Assembly: GCF_001613545.1 (NCBI RefSeq)
Contig: NZ_BDCO01000003.1
Span: 620,001 to 684,000 of the forward strand
Length of the DNA stretch: 64,000 nucleotides
Source: Terrimicrobium sacchariphilum
Lineage (GTDB): Bacteria; Verrucomicrobiota; Verrucomicrobiia; Chthoniobacterales; Terrimicrobiaceae
Direction of reading: 5' to 3'
The notes beneath the pieces were generated by a model. It did not search any database, had not been told where the DNA came from, and worked only from the letters and a program-made list of their open reading frames with translations. This document shows, one piece after another, positions 7,835 through 15,602 of this stretch (position 1 is the first letter of the stretch; every line of letters begins with the position of its first letter). The position numbers were made by a program, and so were the translations under genes.

Positions 7835-9421
7835 CTAAGGGTTCACTGCCCGCGCGGACTGGTTCTTTGACAGCCCGGCGCGAAGTTCCTTTTCCCGGGT
7901 GGTCGGCACAGGCGCCGGACTCGTGTCATCCTTGACGGAACCGACCTCGACGTTCCAGCCATGCCACTCGCGGAAGGCGTGGTAGGCCCAGTCCCAGCCG
8001 TATTCCTCGAAAATCTCGATGCAGTCGCGGAGATAGCAGGCGGCGCTATCGCCGGGCGCCCAGCGAATGGCGCTGAATTCTCCGACGAAGATCGGCACGT
8101 TGTAGTCCTTTTGAAACTCGCGGACGGGGGCGAGGATTTCGCGCAGCTTCTCCTTGTTCCACAGGACGCCCCGGATCATGCCGGGATACTCCACGCCCAC
8201 CGGGTAGCCATCGAGCACGCCCTGATGGGTGAAGGCCAGCGGGTCGTACATGTGGATGCTATAGACTATTCCCGGTACAGCGATTGGTTCAAAGAAGGGA
8301 AGATTGCCCCAGCCGCCGTACGGGCCGGGTTCGACGATGATGGCGCGGTGCGGGTCGATTTCCCGAACGCGGTGGGCGGTCAGATCGGCGAGGGAATGCC
8401 AGTCGAGCAGCCCGGGTGCAACGGAACCCTCCGCCGGTTCGTTAAGCAGGTCATATCCCCAGATCGCGGGCTTGTCCTTGTAATGGCGGGCGAGCTTTTC
8501 CCAGACCTCGAGGAATTTCTTCTGATACTCCGCTTTTTGAAAGATCGCCGACTGCCGGGATTCCGTCGCTCCCGGCGGAGTGTGGAGGTCGATGAGGACG
8601 CGGATGCCGAGCTGCTCGCAGAGCGGGAGCATGCGATCCACTTCCGCCATGGTGGCTTCCAGCCATTGGTCATACAGCGCGAGGTCCAGTCGCTTTTCCG
8701 GGAAAGTGCCATCGTACCAGTAGAATTGCCACCGGATGAGATTGGCTCCCCACTCGGCCAGCTTGCGGATGTCCTCCTCGCGGCCTTGGGGGCCATACAT
8801 CACTCCACGCAGCCGGGGCAGGTCCGTCCGGCGGTCGAGCTTTTCCGGGGGAAGGAGGGCGGGCGGCGAAGCTGGTCGCGAGCGAAGCTTCCCCAGGACC
8901 AAGAGCGAGACGTCATCAAACCACGCCTTTCCGCTTGCATCCTGGATGCCCAGCATCAGGGTCGCCTCCGTCACGTCTGCCGGGATGGTCGTGATGAGTC
9001 CGCAGGACTTCCAGTTGAATGTCCCGTAAAGATCCATCAGGCCTTGATAATCCGTGCCGCCGGGAGCCACGGTTTTCAGCATGACCTTGACGCCGTTCCA
9101 CGGTTCGCGTGGCCTCGTGACATTCTCGCCCCTCACATGGGCGGAAAGCGCGATCCGCCGACCCCGGACGCTCTCGGCCGACAGCGGGATATGGACAAAC
9201 CGGCTGCCTTGATCGGGCAAGGTGACCAAGAGCGATTTGGCTCCAAAGCCCTCGGGAACAAGCGTCGCATTGCCCGATCCCTCGCTCTTCCAATCGGGTG
9301 ACAGGACTCCATTTTCAAAATCCACGCTCACTACGGGTTGGCTGCGGGAGGAGTCGGTCTCCCCTTGGGCCAGAGGAGTGGCGAGCAGAAGGAGTGCGAT
9401 GAACAACGCGATCGGGGGCAT
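7835..9421 (-). CDS. Secreted glycoside hydrolase family 5-like enzyme with N-terminal carbohydrate-binding-like domain
   Basis: The reading frame can start at 9517, but the internal ATG at 9421 begins a clear signal peptide (MPPIALFIALLLLATPLAQG), so that start is preferred (528 residues). A beta-sandwich of ~150 residues follows (VSVDFENGVLSPDW to WFDDVSLLVLG), resembling a carbohydrate-binding module. The (beta/alpha)8 cellulase-family domain comes next: RGVMYGP, NLIRWQFYW, the acid/base glutamate in LLNEP and the nucleophile glutamate in FVGEFSA. The protein is probably periplasmic or extracellular and cleaves a beta-linked glycan. The substrate cannot be read from the sequence (cellulose, mannan and glucan are all possible for GH5). 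No CAZyme cluster surrounds it. Confidence 0.88.
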   Translation of the reverse strand: MPPIALFIALLLLATPLAQGETDSSRSQPVVSVDFENGVLSPDWKSEGSGNATLVPEGFGAKSLLVTLPDQGSRFVHIPLSAESVRGRRIALSAHVRGENVTRPREPWNGVKVMLKTVAPGGTDYQGLMDLYGTFNWKSCGLITTIPADVTEATLMLGIQDASGKAWFDDVSLLVLGKLRSRPASPPALLPPEKLDRRTDLPRLRGVMYGPQGREEDIRKLAEWGANLIRWQFYWYDGTFPEKRLDLALYDQWLEATMAEVDRMLPLCEQLGIRVLIDLHTPPGATESRQSAIFQKAEYQKKFLEVWEKLARHYKDKPAIWGYDLLNEPAEGSVAPGLLDWHSLADLTAHRVREIDPHRAIIVEPGPYGGWGNLPFFEPIAVPGIVYSIHMYDPLAFTHQGVLDGYPVGVEYPGMIRGVLWNKEKLREILAPVREFQKDYNVPIFVGEFSAIRWAPGDSAACYLRDCIEIFEEYGWDWAYHAFREWHGWNVEVGSVKDDTSPAPVPTTREKELRAGLSKNQSARAVNP

Positions 9422-9562
9422 ATTGCGACCATGGCGGAAAGCTAGGCTTGGAACAAGCGGAGGAAGTGCGCCAGGGCAACGTGCGTCTGCACGCTCTCGG
9501 AATAAAAATTCATTCAAAACTTGACGTTTTTTAAAAGACGACTACTTTGATCGTATATTAAC

Positions 9563-9634
9563 GGTGGAATAGCCAAGTGGTAAGGCACAGCTCTGCAAAA
9601 GCTGCAAACGCAGGTTCGATTCCCGCTTCCACCT
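9563..9634 (+). tRNA. tRNA-Cys (anticodon GCA), copy 1
   Basis: A 72-base cloverleaf: acceptor GGTGGAA pairs with TTCCACC, the anticodon stem CAGCT/AGCTG encloses loop CTGCAAA with anticodon GCA, and the T-arm contains GGTTCGATTCC. The discriminator base is T (U73), the expected identity element for cysteine. The 3' CCA is not encoded. A second tRNA-Cys gene of different sequence lies at 58868-58939. Confidence 0.96.
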
Positions 9635-9665
9635 CCCTACCTTTTGCCATCATGACGAAGTCACT

Positions 9666-9703
9666 CCACAGCCCGGCCATATCGGCATTGCGCCGGGCTG
9701 TGG
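9666..9703. terminator. Perfect 12-bp hairpin downstream of tRNA-Cys
   Basis: The arms CCACAGCCCGGC and GCCGGGCTGTGG are perfect complements around a 14-base loop. It lies 31 bases after the tRNA and could end its transcript, but there is no T-run on either side, so a factor-independent terminator is not established. Confidence 0.45.
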
Positions 9704-9798
9704 GTGTCCTGATGGCGGAGAGGTGTTGTCGCTGAGCACGCTTTGGTTTTCCGGAGGGAAAGGGGTTCTCGCCGGGGTTTTGCTCAAGTCGACACACT

Positions 9799-10461
9799 AT
9801 GCAGTTTTTTACACACACATCATTATCCACACTGAGCAGCGGCAGGCTGCGGATCGCGGCATTTCCGGGCTTTGCGCCCTTTTCCTGGAGAGAAGGCGAC
9901 CGGGCGTACGGGCGGGATATTGCTTTTCTCACCCTTTTCGCCTCGCTTCACGGACTGGAGCCGGTGGTGGAGTTTCACGATTTTTACCGACTCTGGGAGT
10001 TGCCGGGCAGGCAGGCGGCGGATGTCGCTGCGAGCGGCATTTCGATGCGACCGGCCTGCAATGACGGCGTCACGTGGTCGCGTCCCTACAGCGAGGTGAG
10101 GCGGACTCTTTTGGTCCGGGCTGCTGATACAGAGGTGATTCGCGGCATCCGGGATGTGACGAGAATGTCTGCCGTCCCCGGGTCTGCCGCGGATTGGCAT
10201 GCCCGGAGATTTCTCCCCAGGAAAGCTGAACTCTCATTTATCGCGAATCTCGAGGAGGGAATCGAGGATCTCGTTCTCGGCAATACCGATGCGGTAGGGA
10301 CTGGCAGCCTCAGCGCCCATCATCATATCGCAAAGCATCCCGGGCTGGCCGCAGTCGACGTGCATGGAGAGCTGCCACCGGAACTGATTTCCTTTGTGGC
10401 GAGAACGCCTGTGCTCGCGGCCCTTGATGACTTTATCGCTCATCATGGAGCCTGCTACTGA
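9799..10461 (+). CDS. Orphan periplasmic solute-binding-like protein (SBP_bac_3 fold)
   Basis: 220 residues. The stretch LRIAAFPGFAPFSWREGD, then FLTLFASLHGLEPVVEFHDF and AADVAASGISMRP, follows the pattern of domain 1 of amino-acid-binding periplasmic proteins (LRVG...PPF..., the G-I-D/helix region, and DVVASGMSIT). The C-terminal half is less clear but keeps the return to domain 1 (HHIAKHPGLAAVDVHGELPPELISFVARTP). No signal peptide or lipobox is seen and no transporter genes are adjacent, so it may be cytosolic, use an unrecognised start, or be a regulatory ligand-binding protein. The start at 9799 is the first ATG before the conserved block. Confidence that it is a gene is good; the function is an inference. 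Confidence 0.65.
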   Translation: MQFFTHTSLSTLSSGRLRIAAFPGFAPFSWREGDRAYGRDIAFLTLFASLHGLEPVVEFHDFYRLWELPGRQAADVAASGISMRPACNDGVTWSRPYSEVRRTLLVRAADTEVIRGIRDVTRMSAVPGSAADWHARRFLPRKAELSFIANLEEGIEDLVLGNTDAVGTGSLSAHHHIAKHPGLAAVDVHGELPPELISFVARTPVLAALDDFIAHHGACY

Positions 10462-10526
10462 GATATGCTGACGGCCCCCGCGCGCCATTCGACCGTCAAC
10501 AAAACTCAGAAATGAACCTCCAGCGT

Positions 10527-11498
10527 TTATTCTGCCCAGGGGCGAGGTTTGAAGCGCGAGCGTGAACGAGCGACAAATACGACAAAGGCGCCTGCGATCA
10601 CGAGGAGGGTGACGGTCGATGGTTCAGGAACCATGGCGATGCCTGTGATGGTTTGCTCCTCGGTCAGATCGGCGAAGATCGTGTAGCTTGCGGTGCTGCT
10701 TCCCGGTTGGTGAGAGAGGATTTCATTGTCCCAGTTTGAACGGTTATTGCCGATGTAGAGCGTGCCGTCTGCGTCAACCCCGAGGCCGTAGGATTGATAC
10801 ACGCGGCGGTTCAATGCGACAGAAACGACATCGTCGGCGACCTGGTAGACCGCTTTGTAGCTTCCGACGTAAAGAGTACCATCGGGAGCAAAGGCGACAT
10901 CTCCCGCCGAGTCGACCGAGGCATAAACGGTATGTGATCCATCGGCGGGATCGAAGCGATAGACCGCACCAGCGAAGGTGTCGCCGGAGTAGATGTACCC
11001 GTCGTGACCGATGGCCAGGTTGGACAAAGACTGGCCCTGGAGCGTCCAGGTATCAATGAGCTGTCCCGATGCATCATATTTATAGATGCCATAGTAAAAG
11101 CCGACGGCGCCCACGGAATAAACATTGCCGAGGGCATCGACGGTGACGCCGTATCCATAAGAGTCACTCGGTTTGGTGGCGAATACTGTGCCATTGCCGG
11201 AGGGATCGATCTTGAGGATGTACTGGCTATCGTTGACGTAGACGTTGCCTGCCGAGTCGATGGCGATGCCGCGGGGATCATAGAGTTCAAACGCCCGGTC
11301 CCAGGTGATATTCCAAACCGACGAGGTGCCGTCGTTGAAAACCTTGAGAATGTTGCTGGGTGTCCCCACCATGTTGTTGGACGAGGCATAAAAGAGCAGT
11401 GAAGCATGCCCTGCGGCCGGAAAGACGATCCCGGCCAGCATTATCAGGGTGAGGAGGATTGTACGGACTTGTCCCATCCGCACAAAATACCGCCTCAC
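10527..11498 (-). CDS. PEP-CTERM sorting domain protein with NHL-like beta-propeller
   Basis: 323 residues. A signal peptide (residues ~9-32, TILLTLIMLAGIVFPAAGHA) is followed by repeating blades such as GIAIDSAGNVYVNDSQ, GVTVDALGNVYSVG, LAIGHDGYIYSGD and DVAFAPDGTLYVGS, i.e. an NHL/SMP-30-like propeller. The C-terminus is a textbook PEP-CTERM signal: VPEPST from residue ~290, a transmembrane helix and a basic tail (ARSRSR). Such proteins are processed by an exosortase and go to the cell surface or an exopolysaccharide matrix. No exosortase gene is in this window. The ligand or function of the propeller is unknown. Confidence 0.9.
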   Translation of the reverse strand: MRRYFVRMGQVRTILLTLIMLAGIVFPAAGHASLLFYASSNNMVGTPSNILKVFNDGTSSVWNITWDRAFELYDPRGIAIDSAGNVYVNDSQYILKIDPSGNGTVFATKPSDSYGYGVTVDALGNVYSVGAVGFYYGIYKYDASGQLIDTWTLQGQSLSNLAIGHDGYIYSGDTFAGAVYRFDPADGSHTVYASVDSAGDVAFAPDGTLYVGSYKAVYQVADDVVSVALNRRVYQSYGLGVDADGTLYIGNNRSNWDNEILSHQPGSSTASYTIFADLTEEQTITGIAMVPEPSTVTLLVIAGAFVVFVARSRSRFKPRPWAE

Positions 11499-11560
11499 GG
11501 CATTGTGAATACTCCCCTAAATAGAGGGGGACTGGCTGCGACCGACCGGGAAGGGTGGGT

Positions 11561-12469
11561 TTACGGGAGAGAGTCGCGGGACGAGCCGCCGAGCCACAGA
11601 GCCAGGAGGCTGGCGCGGCTCTTGACTCCGTAGCGGTTGTAAATCGTCATCACGTACTTGTGGGTGGTGGGCGTCTTCTGGCCCATGGCATCAGCGATCT
11701 CTTTTTCACTCCGCCCATCCAGGAGGAGCGAGAGTATGCGCTGCTCCGCCGGGCTGAAGAGCTTGTCGCCAGCCAGCAGCCCATTGCCCAGCAGGAGACG
11801 GCGATGCAGCGCGGGTACGCTGCGGGCGGCGAATCCGGCGAGGCTGGTTTCCTCGCGCGTAAAGATCCTCTTGGGCGACTTTCCTTTACGCCTGTAGCGG
11901 TCGATCATGAAAAAAGACTCGCATCGTTCAGTGACCGGCAATCCGATGGTCATTCGGTCCAGGATGCCGGGAATCTGAAAATACAGCTTGTAGTGCGTTG
12001 TCTTGCGAAAGGCGTCGAAGTCGATCCACTCACCACTGCGCAGGCTGTGTGCCCGGAACGTTCCTGTTTCCGCCAGGGATGCGCGCCCGGTCATTCCCAC
12101 ATGGTCGATTTTGTTTGCATGCGAGCGGAGGTGAAATGTCGGCGTGAGCTTTCCGTAGTGCTCGGGCTTGTAGTATCGGTTCAGGATCTCTTGGTATGAC
12201 GGCGGTTCCGGGCGAAGCGGCAGCCTTACCCTCAACCGCCAGCCGAAGAAGGGGTCCTCCTCTGCGGTTGCCGTGTCCTGCACCCGTGCGGCGGCAACCC
12301 AGATCGCATTATCTGCATCGACCTCGCGGACGATCCACTCCATTAAGTCGCGCAGCGCGCTTTCCGTGGCCGAGGCAGGGCTCAGGGATATCCGCGTCCA
12401 TAGATCGGCGAGCGACTGAACCCTTTCGGACGAAAGCGAAATATGGCTGGGAGGTGTTGGCGGGTTCAT
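11561..12469 (-). CDS. LuxR-type helix-turn-helix transcriptional regulator
   Basis: About 302 residues from ATG 12469. A GTG start at 12559 is possible but would begin inside the inverted repeat at 12549-12560, so the shorter form is preferred. The N-terminal ~220 residues form a sensor-like domain with a GAF/PAS-like pattern but no named family recognised (ALRDLMEWIVREVDADNAIW, FFMIDRYRRKGKSP). The C-terminus holds a clear LuxR HTH: LFSPAEQRILSLLLDGRSEK, then EIADAMGQKTPTTHKYVMTI and YNRYGVKSRASL. There is no phosphoacceptor domain. It is divergent from the carbonic anhydrase gene and could regulate it, itself, or targets elsewhere. Confidence 0.82.
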   Translation of the reverse strand: MNPPTPPSHISLSSERVQSLADLWTRISLSPASATESALRDLMEWIVREVDADNAIWVAAARVQDTATAEEDPFFGWRLRVRLPLRPEPPSYQEILNRYYKPEHYGKLTPTFHLRSHANKIDHVGMTGRASLAETGTFRAHSLRSGEWIDFDAFRKTTHYKLYFQIPGILDRMTIGLPVTERCESFFMIDRYRRKGKSPKRIFTREETSLAGFAARSVPALHRRLLLGNGLLAGDKLFSPAEQRILSLLLDGRSEKEIADAMGQKTPTTHKYVMTIYNRYGVKSRASLLALWLGGSSRDSLP

Positions 12470-12548
12470 CTGCGGATGGGGGATGCGGGACCATAGCCCG
12501 TGACCGACCGAGGAAAAGATAAAGCTCTGACAGGAGCGCAAAAAAAAC

Positions 12549-12560
12549 TGTGTTGACACA
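12549..12560. promoter_or_regulatory. Inverted repeat overlapping a possible -35 box in the LuxR/carbonic-anhydrase intergenic region
   Basis: TGTGT-TG-ACACA is a perfect palindrome with a 2-base spacer. It contains TTGACA (12553-12558), which is followed after 17 bases by TATCGT (12576-12581), a 4/6 match to the -10 consensus. A transcript from this promoter would start only a few bases before the ATG at 12590, so the message could be nearly leaderless. Operator function is inference. Confidence 0.35.
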
Positions 12561-12589
12561 AATAACGACTAGAAATATCGTCATTATGT

Positions 12590-13174
12590 ATGAGCAAGAT
12601 CTTAAGTGAAGTTCTCGATGCCAATGCCGTCTATGCCGAATCCTTCGGAGACAAAGCCAATCTTGCCCTTCCCCCTGCGCGGCAATTTGCCATCCTTACG
12701 TGCATGGACGCCCGGCTTGACCCTGCAAAATACGCGGGATTGAGCGAGGGTGATGCTCATGTGATTCGCAATGCGGGCGGACGTGCGAGTGATGATGCGA
12801 TCCGCTCGCTGGTTATTTCTCATAAACTGCTCGGGACCCAGGAGTGGTTTGTCATTCATCACACGGATTGCGGCATGGCATTGTTTACCGACGATATCAT
12901 TCGCGGGCTGCTAAGGAAGAGTCTGGACACCGCCGAGATCGGTGCCGAGGGTTGGAAAGATGTGGGCCACGGGCCTGGGGCCACCGAAGGCGATTTCATT
13001 GACTGGCTGACTTTCCCGGATGAAACGTCCAGCGTGATCGTGGACGTGGCGCGGGTGCGCAATCATCCGCTCGTGCCGAGCTACATCCCGATCCATGGCT
13101 ATGTCTACGACGTCAAGTCGGGCAGGCTGATCGAGGTGCCTGAGGCTACGAAAATCGGCGCTGCTTCTCCGTAG
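12590..13174 (+). CDS. Beta-class carbonic anhydrase
   Basis: 194 residues, the size of small beta-carbonic anhydrases. The zinc ligands and catalytic dyad are visible: Cys38-Met-Asp40-Ala-Arg42 ([10 protein letters not shown]), then His91 and Cys94 in HHTDCGM. The [15 protein letters not shown] block is also family-typical. The enzyme interconverts CO2 and bicarbonate in the cytoplasm. No signal peptide. It is divergently arranged with a LuxR-type regulator and precedes the two-component pair by ~100 bases on the same strand, so it could be separately transcribed. The insertion at ~105-130 ([20 protein letters not shown]) is common in the short actinobacterial-type subclass. Confidence 0.93.
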   Translation: MSKILSEVLDANAVYAESFGDKANLALPPARQFAILTCMDARLDPAKYAGLSEGDAHVIRNAGGRASDDAIRSLVISHKLLGTQEWFVIHHTDCGMALFTDDIIRGLLRKSLDTAEIGAEGWKDVGHGPGATEGDFIDWLTFPDETSSVIVDVARVRNHPLVPSYIPIHGYVYDVKSGRLIEVPEATKIGAASP

Positions 13175-13280
13175 GCTGGCTCTCGTTCGTTGCAGGACAA
13201 GGCAAAACAAGACTCGCCAATGCCGCGACCGTAGCGCCGGAGGTTGACGAGTATAGGGCGGTCTTGCGAAAACGGCGGGC

Positions 13281-14816
13281 ATGGCCGTGATCGTCCAGAG
13301 AGGAACGTCGGTGCGAGTGCTCATCAAGGCGCTCGCCTTTTCCGCCGCATCGAACGCGGCGGTGCTGTTCGTTTTCTGGTACGGGAAGTTTTTCTGGCCC
13401 GAGGGCCTGCCAGCCTGGGCGCATCACATCTTCTGGCTGGCCAGCGGAGTGAATCTGGCGGGGGTGCTTTTGCTGGGAATCCGTTATGCCCCGGTGATTC
13501 TGCTCGATGCCATCCCGGTGTGTTTGCTTCTCGGTGCTGCGTGGGAAACATCCCTCGTCGGTGCTGCGATCAACATGATCGAGGCGGCGGTGGCGGCCGG
13601 GGCGATCCGGGCCATTCATGGCGGGAATGTCACTCTCCGTCTGAACCAGCTGAAGCCGACTGCGACGCTTCTGGGAGTGTCGCTCATTGGCTCGTGGGTG
13701 ACCGCCCTGCTGTTTCCTGTCTACCTGATCCTGCGCGGGCAAATGCCCGCGGCCGAAATTTGGAACGCGCTCGGCAATTGGAATCTCGCCAATGCCGCAG
13801 GCATGCTCCTCATCGCGCCGCTGGTATGGTCGCTCTATCGTCGGACCTGGAACTGGCGTGGAGCGAGCGGAGAGTTTGCCTGCACGCTTGCCTCGATGTT
13901 AGCGCTGAGCCTCACGGCTTTTGGCGCGGCCTTTAGCGGGTTGGGAATCAATTTCACCTTCCTGGTATTTCCTCCGGTGATTTATGCGGCGGTGCGCTTT
14001 GGGTGGGCAGAAGTCAGCGCCGTGCTGGGCATGATGGTTGCGATGATCTACGTGACCCTCGGCTGGAATGCTCACGTCCTCAAACCGGAAGAGCTGGTGG
14101 CCGCGATCTGGTTTGTCCAGGCATTCAGCTGGGGACTTGCCGCGACGGGGTTCCTGATCTCCGCTTTGACGACACAGCGGCGCGAGGTGGAGCGCCATGC
14201 CATGATCGAGCGCGAGCGTGCGCTGCAGGCTTCACTCTATGCGGAGCGGATGCGGCTCGCCGCACTCCGCTACCAGATCAATCCCCATTTCATCTTCAAT
14301 GCGCTCAACTCCGTGCGTGCCGCGCTCCCTTTGACCGAGGCCGTCGCGCGGGATATGCTGACCGATCTCTCCGGCTATCTGCGCTCCACGCTCGCGGCCG
14401 ATGAGGTCGAGATGGTGACGCTGTCGGAGGAGGTGCGCAGTGTGCAGGAGTATCTCCGCATCGAGCAGCATCGATTCGGAGCGCGTTTACAGACTCGGGT
14501 GGAAATCGATCCTGACGCTGTCGGGAAGAAAGTGCCGGTGTTTATCCTCCAGCCATTGGTGGAAAATTCCATCCGTCACGGATTGGAGAAAATGAAAGGC
14601 GTGTGCGAGATTACGGTCATGGCGCATGTCGCGGAATCCAACCTGGTGCTGGAGGTGCAAAACTCTGGCCTATGGAACCCTGAACCGGATGGCGGGCGGG
14701 GCATAGGGTTGCAGAACGTCCGGCATCGGCTTGCTCTGGTCTATTCTGGCCGGGCTTCGCTGACGATCGAGACCGGGGAGGGGCGTGTGGGAGTCAAGAT
14801 GATCATTCCCTCATGA
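13281..14816 (+). CDS. LytS-family sensor histidine kinase with MASE1-like membrane domain
   Basis: 511 residues. Residues ~10-295 contain eight or so hydrophobic helices with a MASE1-like pattern (WPEGLPAWAHHIFWLASGVN, LGNWNLANAAGMLLIAPLVW). A short coiled linker leads to the His_kinase domain with the phosphoacceptor motif QINPHFIFNALNSV (His near 336), then a HATPase_c domain (LQPLVENSIRHGL, GIGLQNVRHRL). It is the LytS/YehU class, which pairs with LytTR response regulators. The next gene is such a regulator and overlaps by 4 bases (ATGA), so the pair is co-translated. The stimulus is unknown; MASE1 domains are membrane sensor modules. Confidence 0.93.
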   Translation: MAVIVQRGTSVRVLIKALAFSAASNAAVLFVFWYGKFFWPEGLPAWAHHIFWLASGVNLAGVLLLGIRYAPVILLDAIPVCLLLGAAWETSLVGAAINMIEAAVAAGAIRAIHGGNVTLRLNQLKPTATLLGVSLIGSWVTALLFPVYLILRGQMPAAEIWNALGNWNLANAAGMLLIAPLVWSLYRRTWNWRGASGEFACTLASMLALSLTAFGAAFSGLGINFTFLVFPPVIYAAVRFGWAEVSAVLGMMVAMIYVTLGWNAHVLKPEELVAAIWFVQAFSWGLAATGFLISALTTQRREVERHAMIERERALQASLYAERMRLAALRYQINPHFIFNALNSVRAALPLTEAVARDMLTDLSGYLRSTLAADEVEMVTLSEEVRSVQEYLRIEQHRFGARLQTRVEIDPDAVGKKVPVFILQPLVENSIRHGLEKMKGVCEITVMAHVAESNLVLEVQNSGLWNPEPDGGRGIGLQNVRHRLALVYSGRASLTIETGEGRVGVKMIIPS

Positions 14817-15514
14817 AGGCGCTGATCGTCGATGATGAGGCTCCCGCCCGCCTCGAGATTCGAAAACTGCTCTCGCTTTTTCCCGAGGTTGAGGTGGTCG
14901 GGGATGCTCCCGATGTGGATGCTGCTCTGGAATTGACTGCTCGCCACCGCCCGGAGATATGCTTCCTCGACATCCAACTGGCAGGTGAATCGGGCTTCGA
15001 CTACGTGGCGCAGGTGGGGGGGGACGGCCCGCGTATCGTTTTTATCACAGCGCATGACCGCTACGCCGTGAGGGGATTTGAATGCAACGCCATGGATTAC
15101 CTGCTCAAGCCGGTGCGCGCCGAGCGCCTCGCCGAGACCCTTCGGCGTCTGCCTGCTCCCGCGCCAGCTCCGGCGAAGGAGCACGACCTCGTTTTTCTCA
15201 AGGGAGCCTCCACTGCTCGATTTGTTCCGTGGAGCGAAGTCCGCAGGATCGAAAGCAAAGGCAACTATTCCTCCGTCCATCTGGTCGATGGATCATCCCT
15301 TATGATGTTGCGCACCTTGAAGCAATGGGCGGACCTCGCGCCGACCGGTCACTTCCTTCAGATTCATCGCAGCATCCTGATTCGTCCAGGAGATATCAGG
15401 GAACTGCGATTGGCCGATGGTCGGCAACGTGAGTTGATCCTCCTCGACGGAGCGTGTGTTCCTGTGGGTCGGACCTTCTGGTCGGCAGTCCAAAGAATCT
15501 CGGGAATGAAATAG
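14813..15514 (+). CDS. LytTR-family response regulator
   Basis: 233 residues. The receiver domain (residues 1-118) has the acidic pair Asp8/Asp9, phosphoacceptor Asp53 in CFLDIQLAG, Thr in ITAHD and Lys in YLLKP. An Ala/Pro linker (RRLPAPAPAPAKE) joins it to a LytTR DNA-binding domain (FVPWSEVRRIESKGNYSSVH to FLQIHRSILIRPGDI). It is the cognate partner of the overlapping LytS-type kinase. The giant autotransporter begins 88 bases after its stop, so it may be a target or be read through from this operon; no LytTR repeat could be assigned with confidence. Confidence 0.95.
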   Translation: MKALIVDDEAPARLEIRKLLSLFPEVEVVGDAPDVDAALELTARHRPEICFLDIQLAGESGFDYVAQVGGDGPRIVFITAHDRYAVRGFECNAMDYLLKPVRAERLAETLRRLPAPAPAPAKEHDLVFLKGASTARFVPWSEVRRIESKGNYSSVHLVDGSSLMMLRTLKQWADLAPTGHFLQIHRSILIRPGDIRELRLADGRQRELILLDGACVPVGRTFWSAVQRISGMK

Positions 15515-15602
15515 GTTGCGCGGGCATTCGTCAGCGATTTTGAGCGATTCGTCCCAAAATCGTTGTTTTGAGGGAGCAGCGCTCGTCTTGTGGCCCCTCG
15601 CC

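Noticed and set aside
7961-9301. A 446-residue open frame on the plus strand
   Set aside because: Fully antisense to the GH5 gene, whose catalytic motifs are intact; the frame is a shadow.
9520-9562. Promoter for tRNA-Cys with TTGACG and a TATATT box
   Set aside because: The spacing is about 26 bases and the -10-like box is only 3 bases before the tRNA, so the pair does not make a usable promoter.
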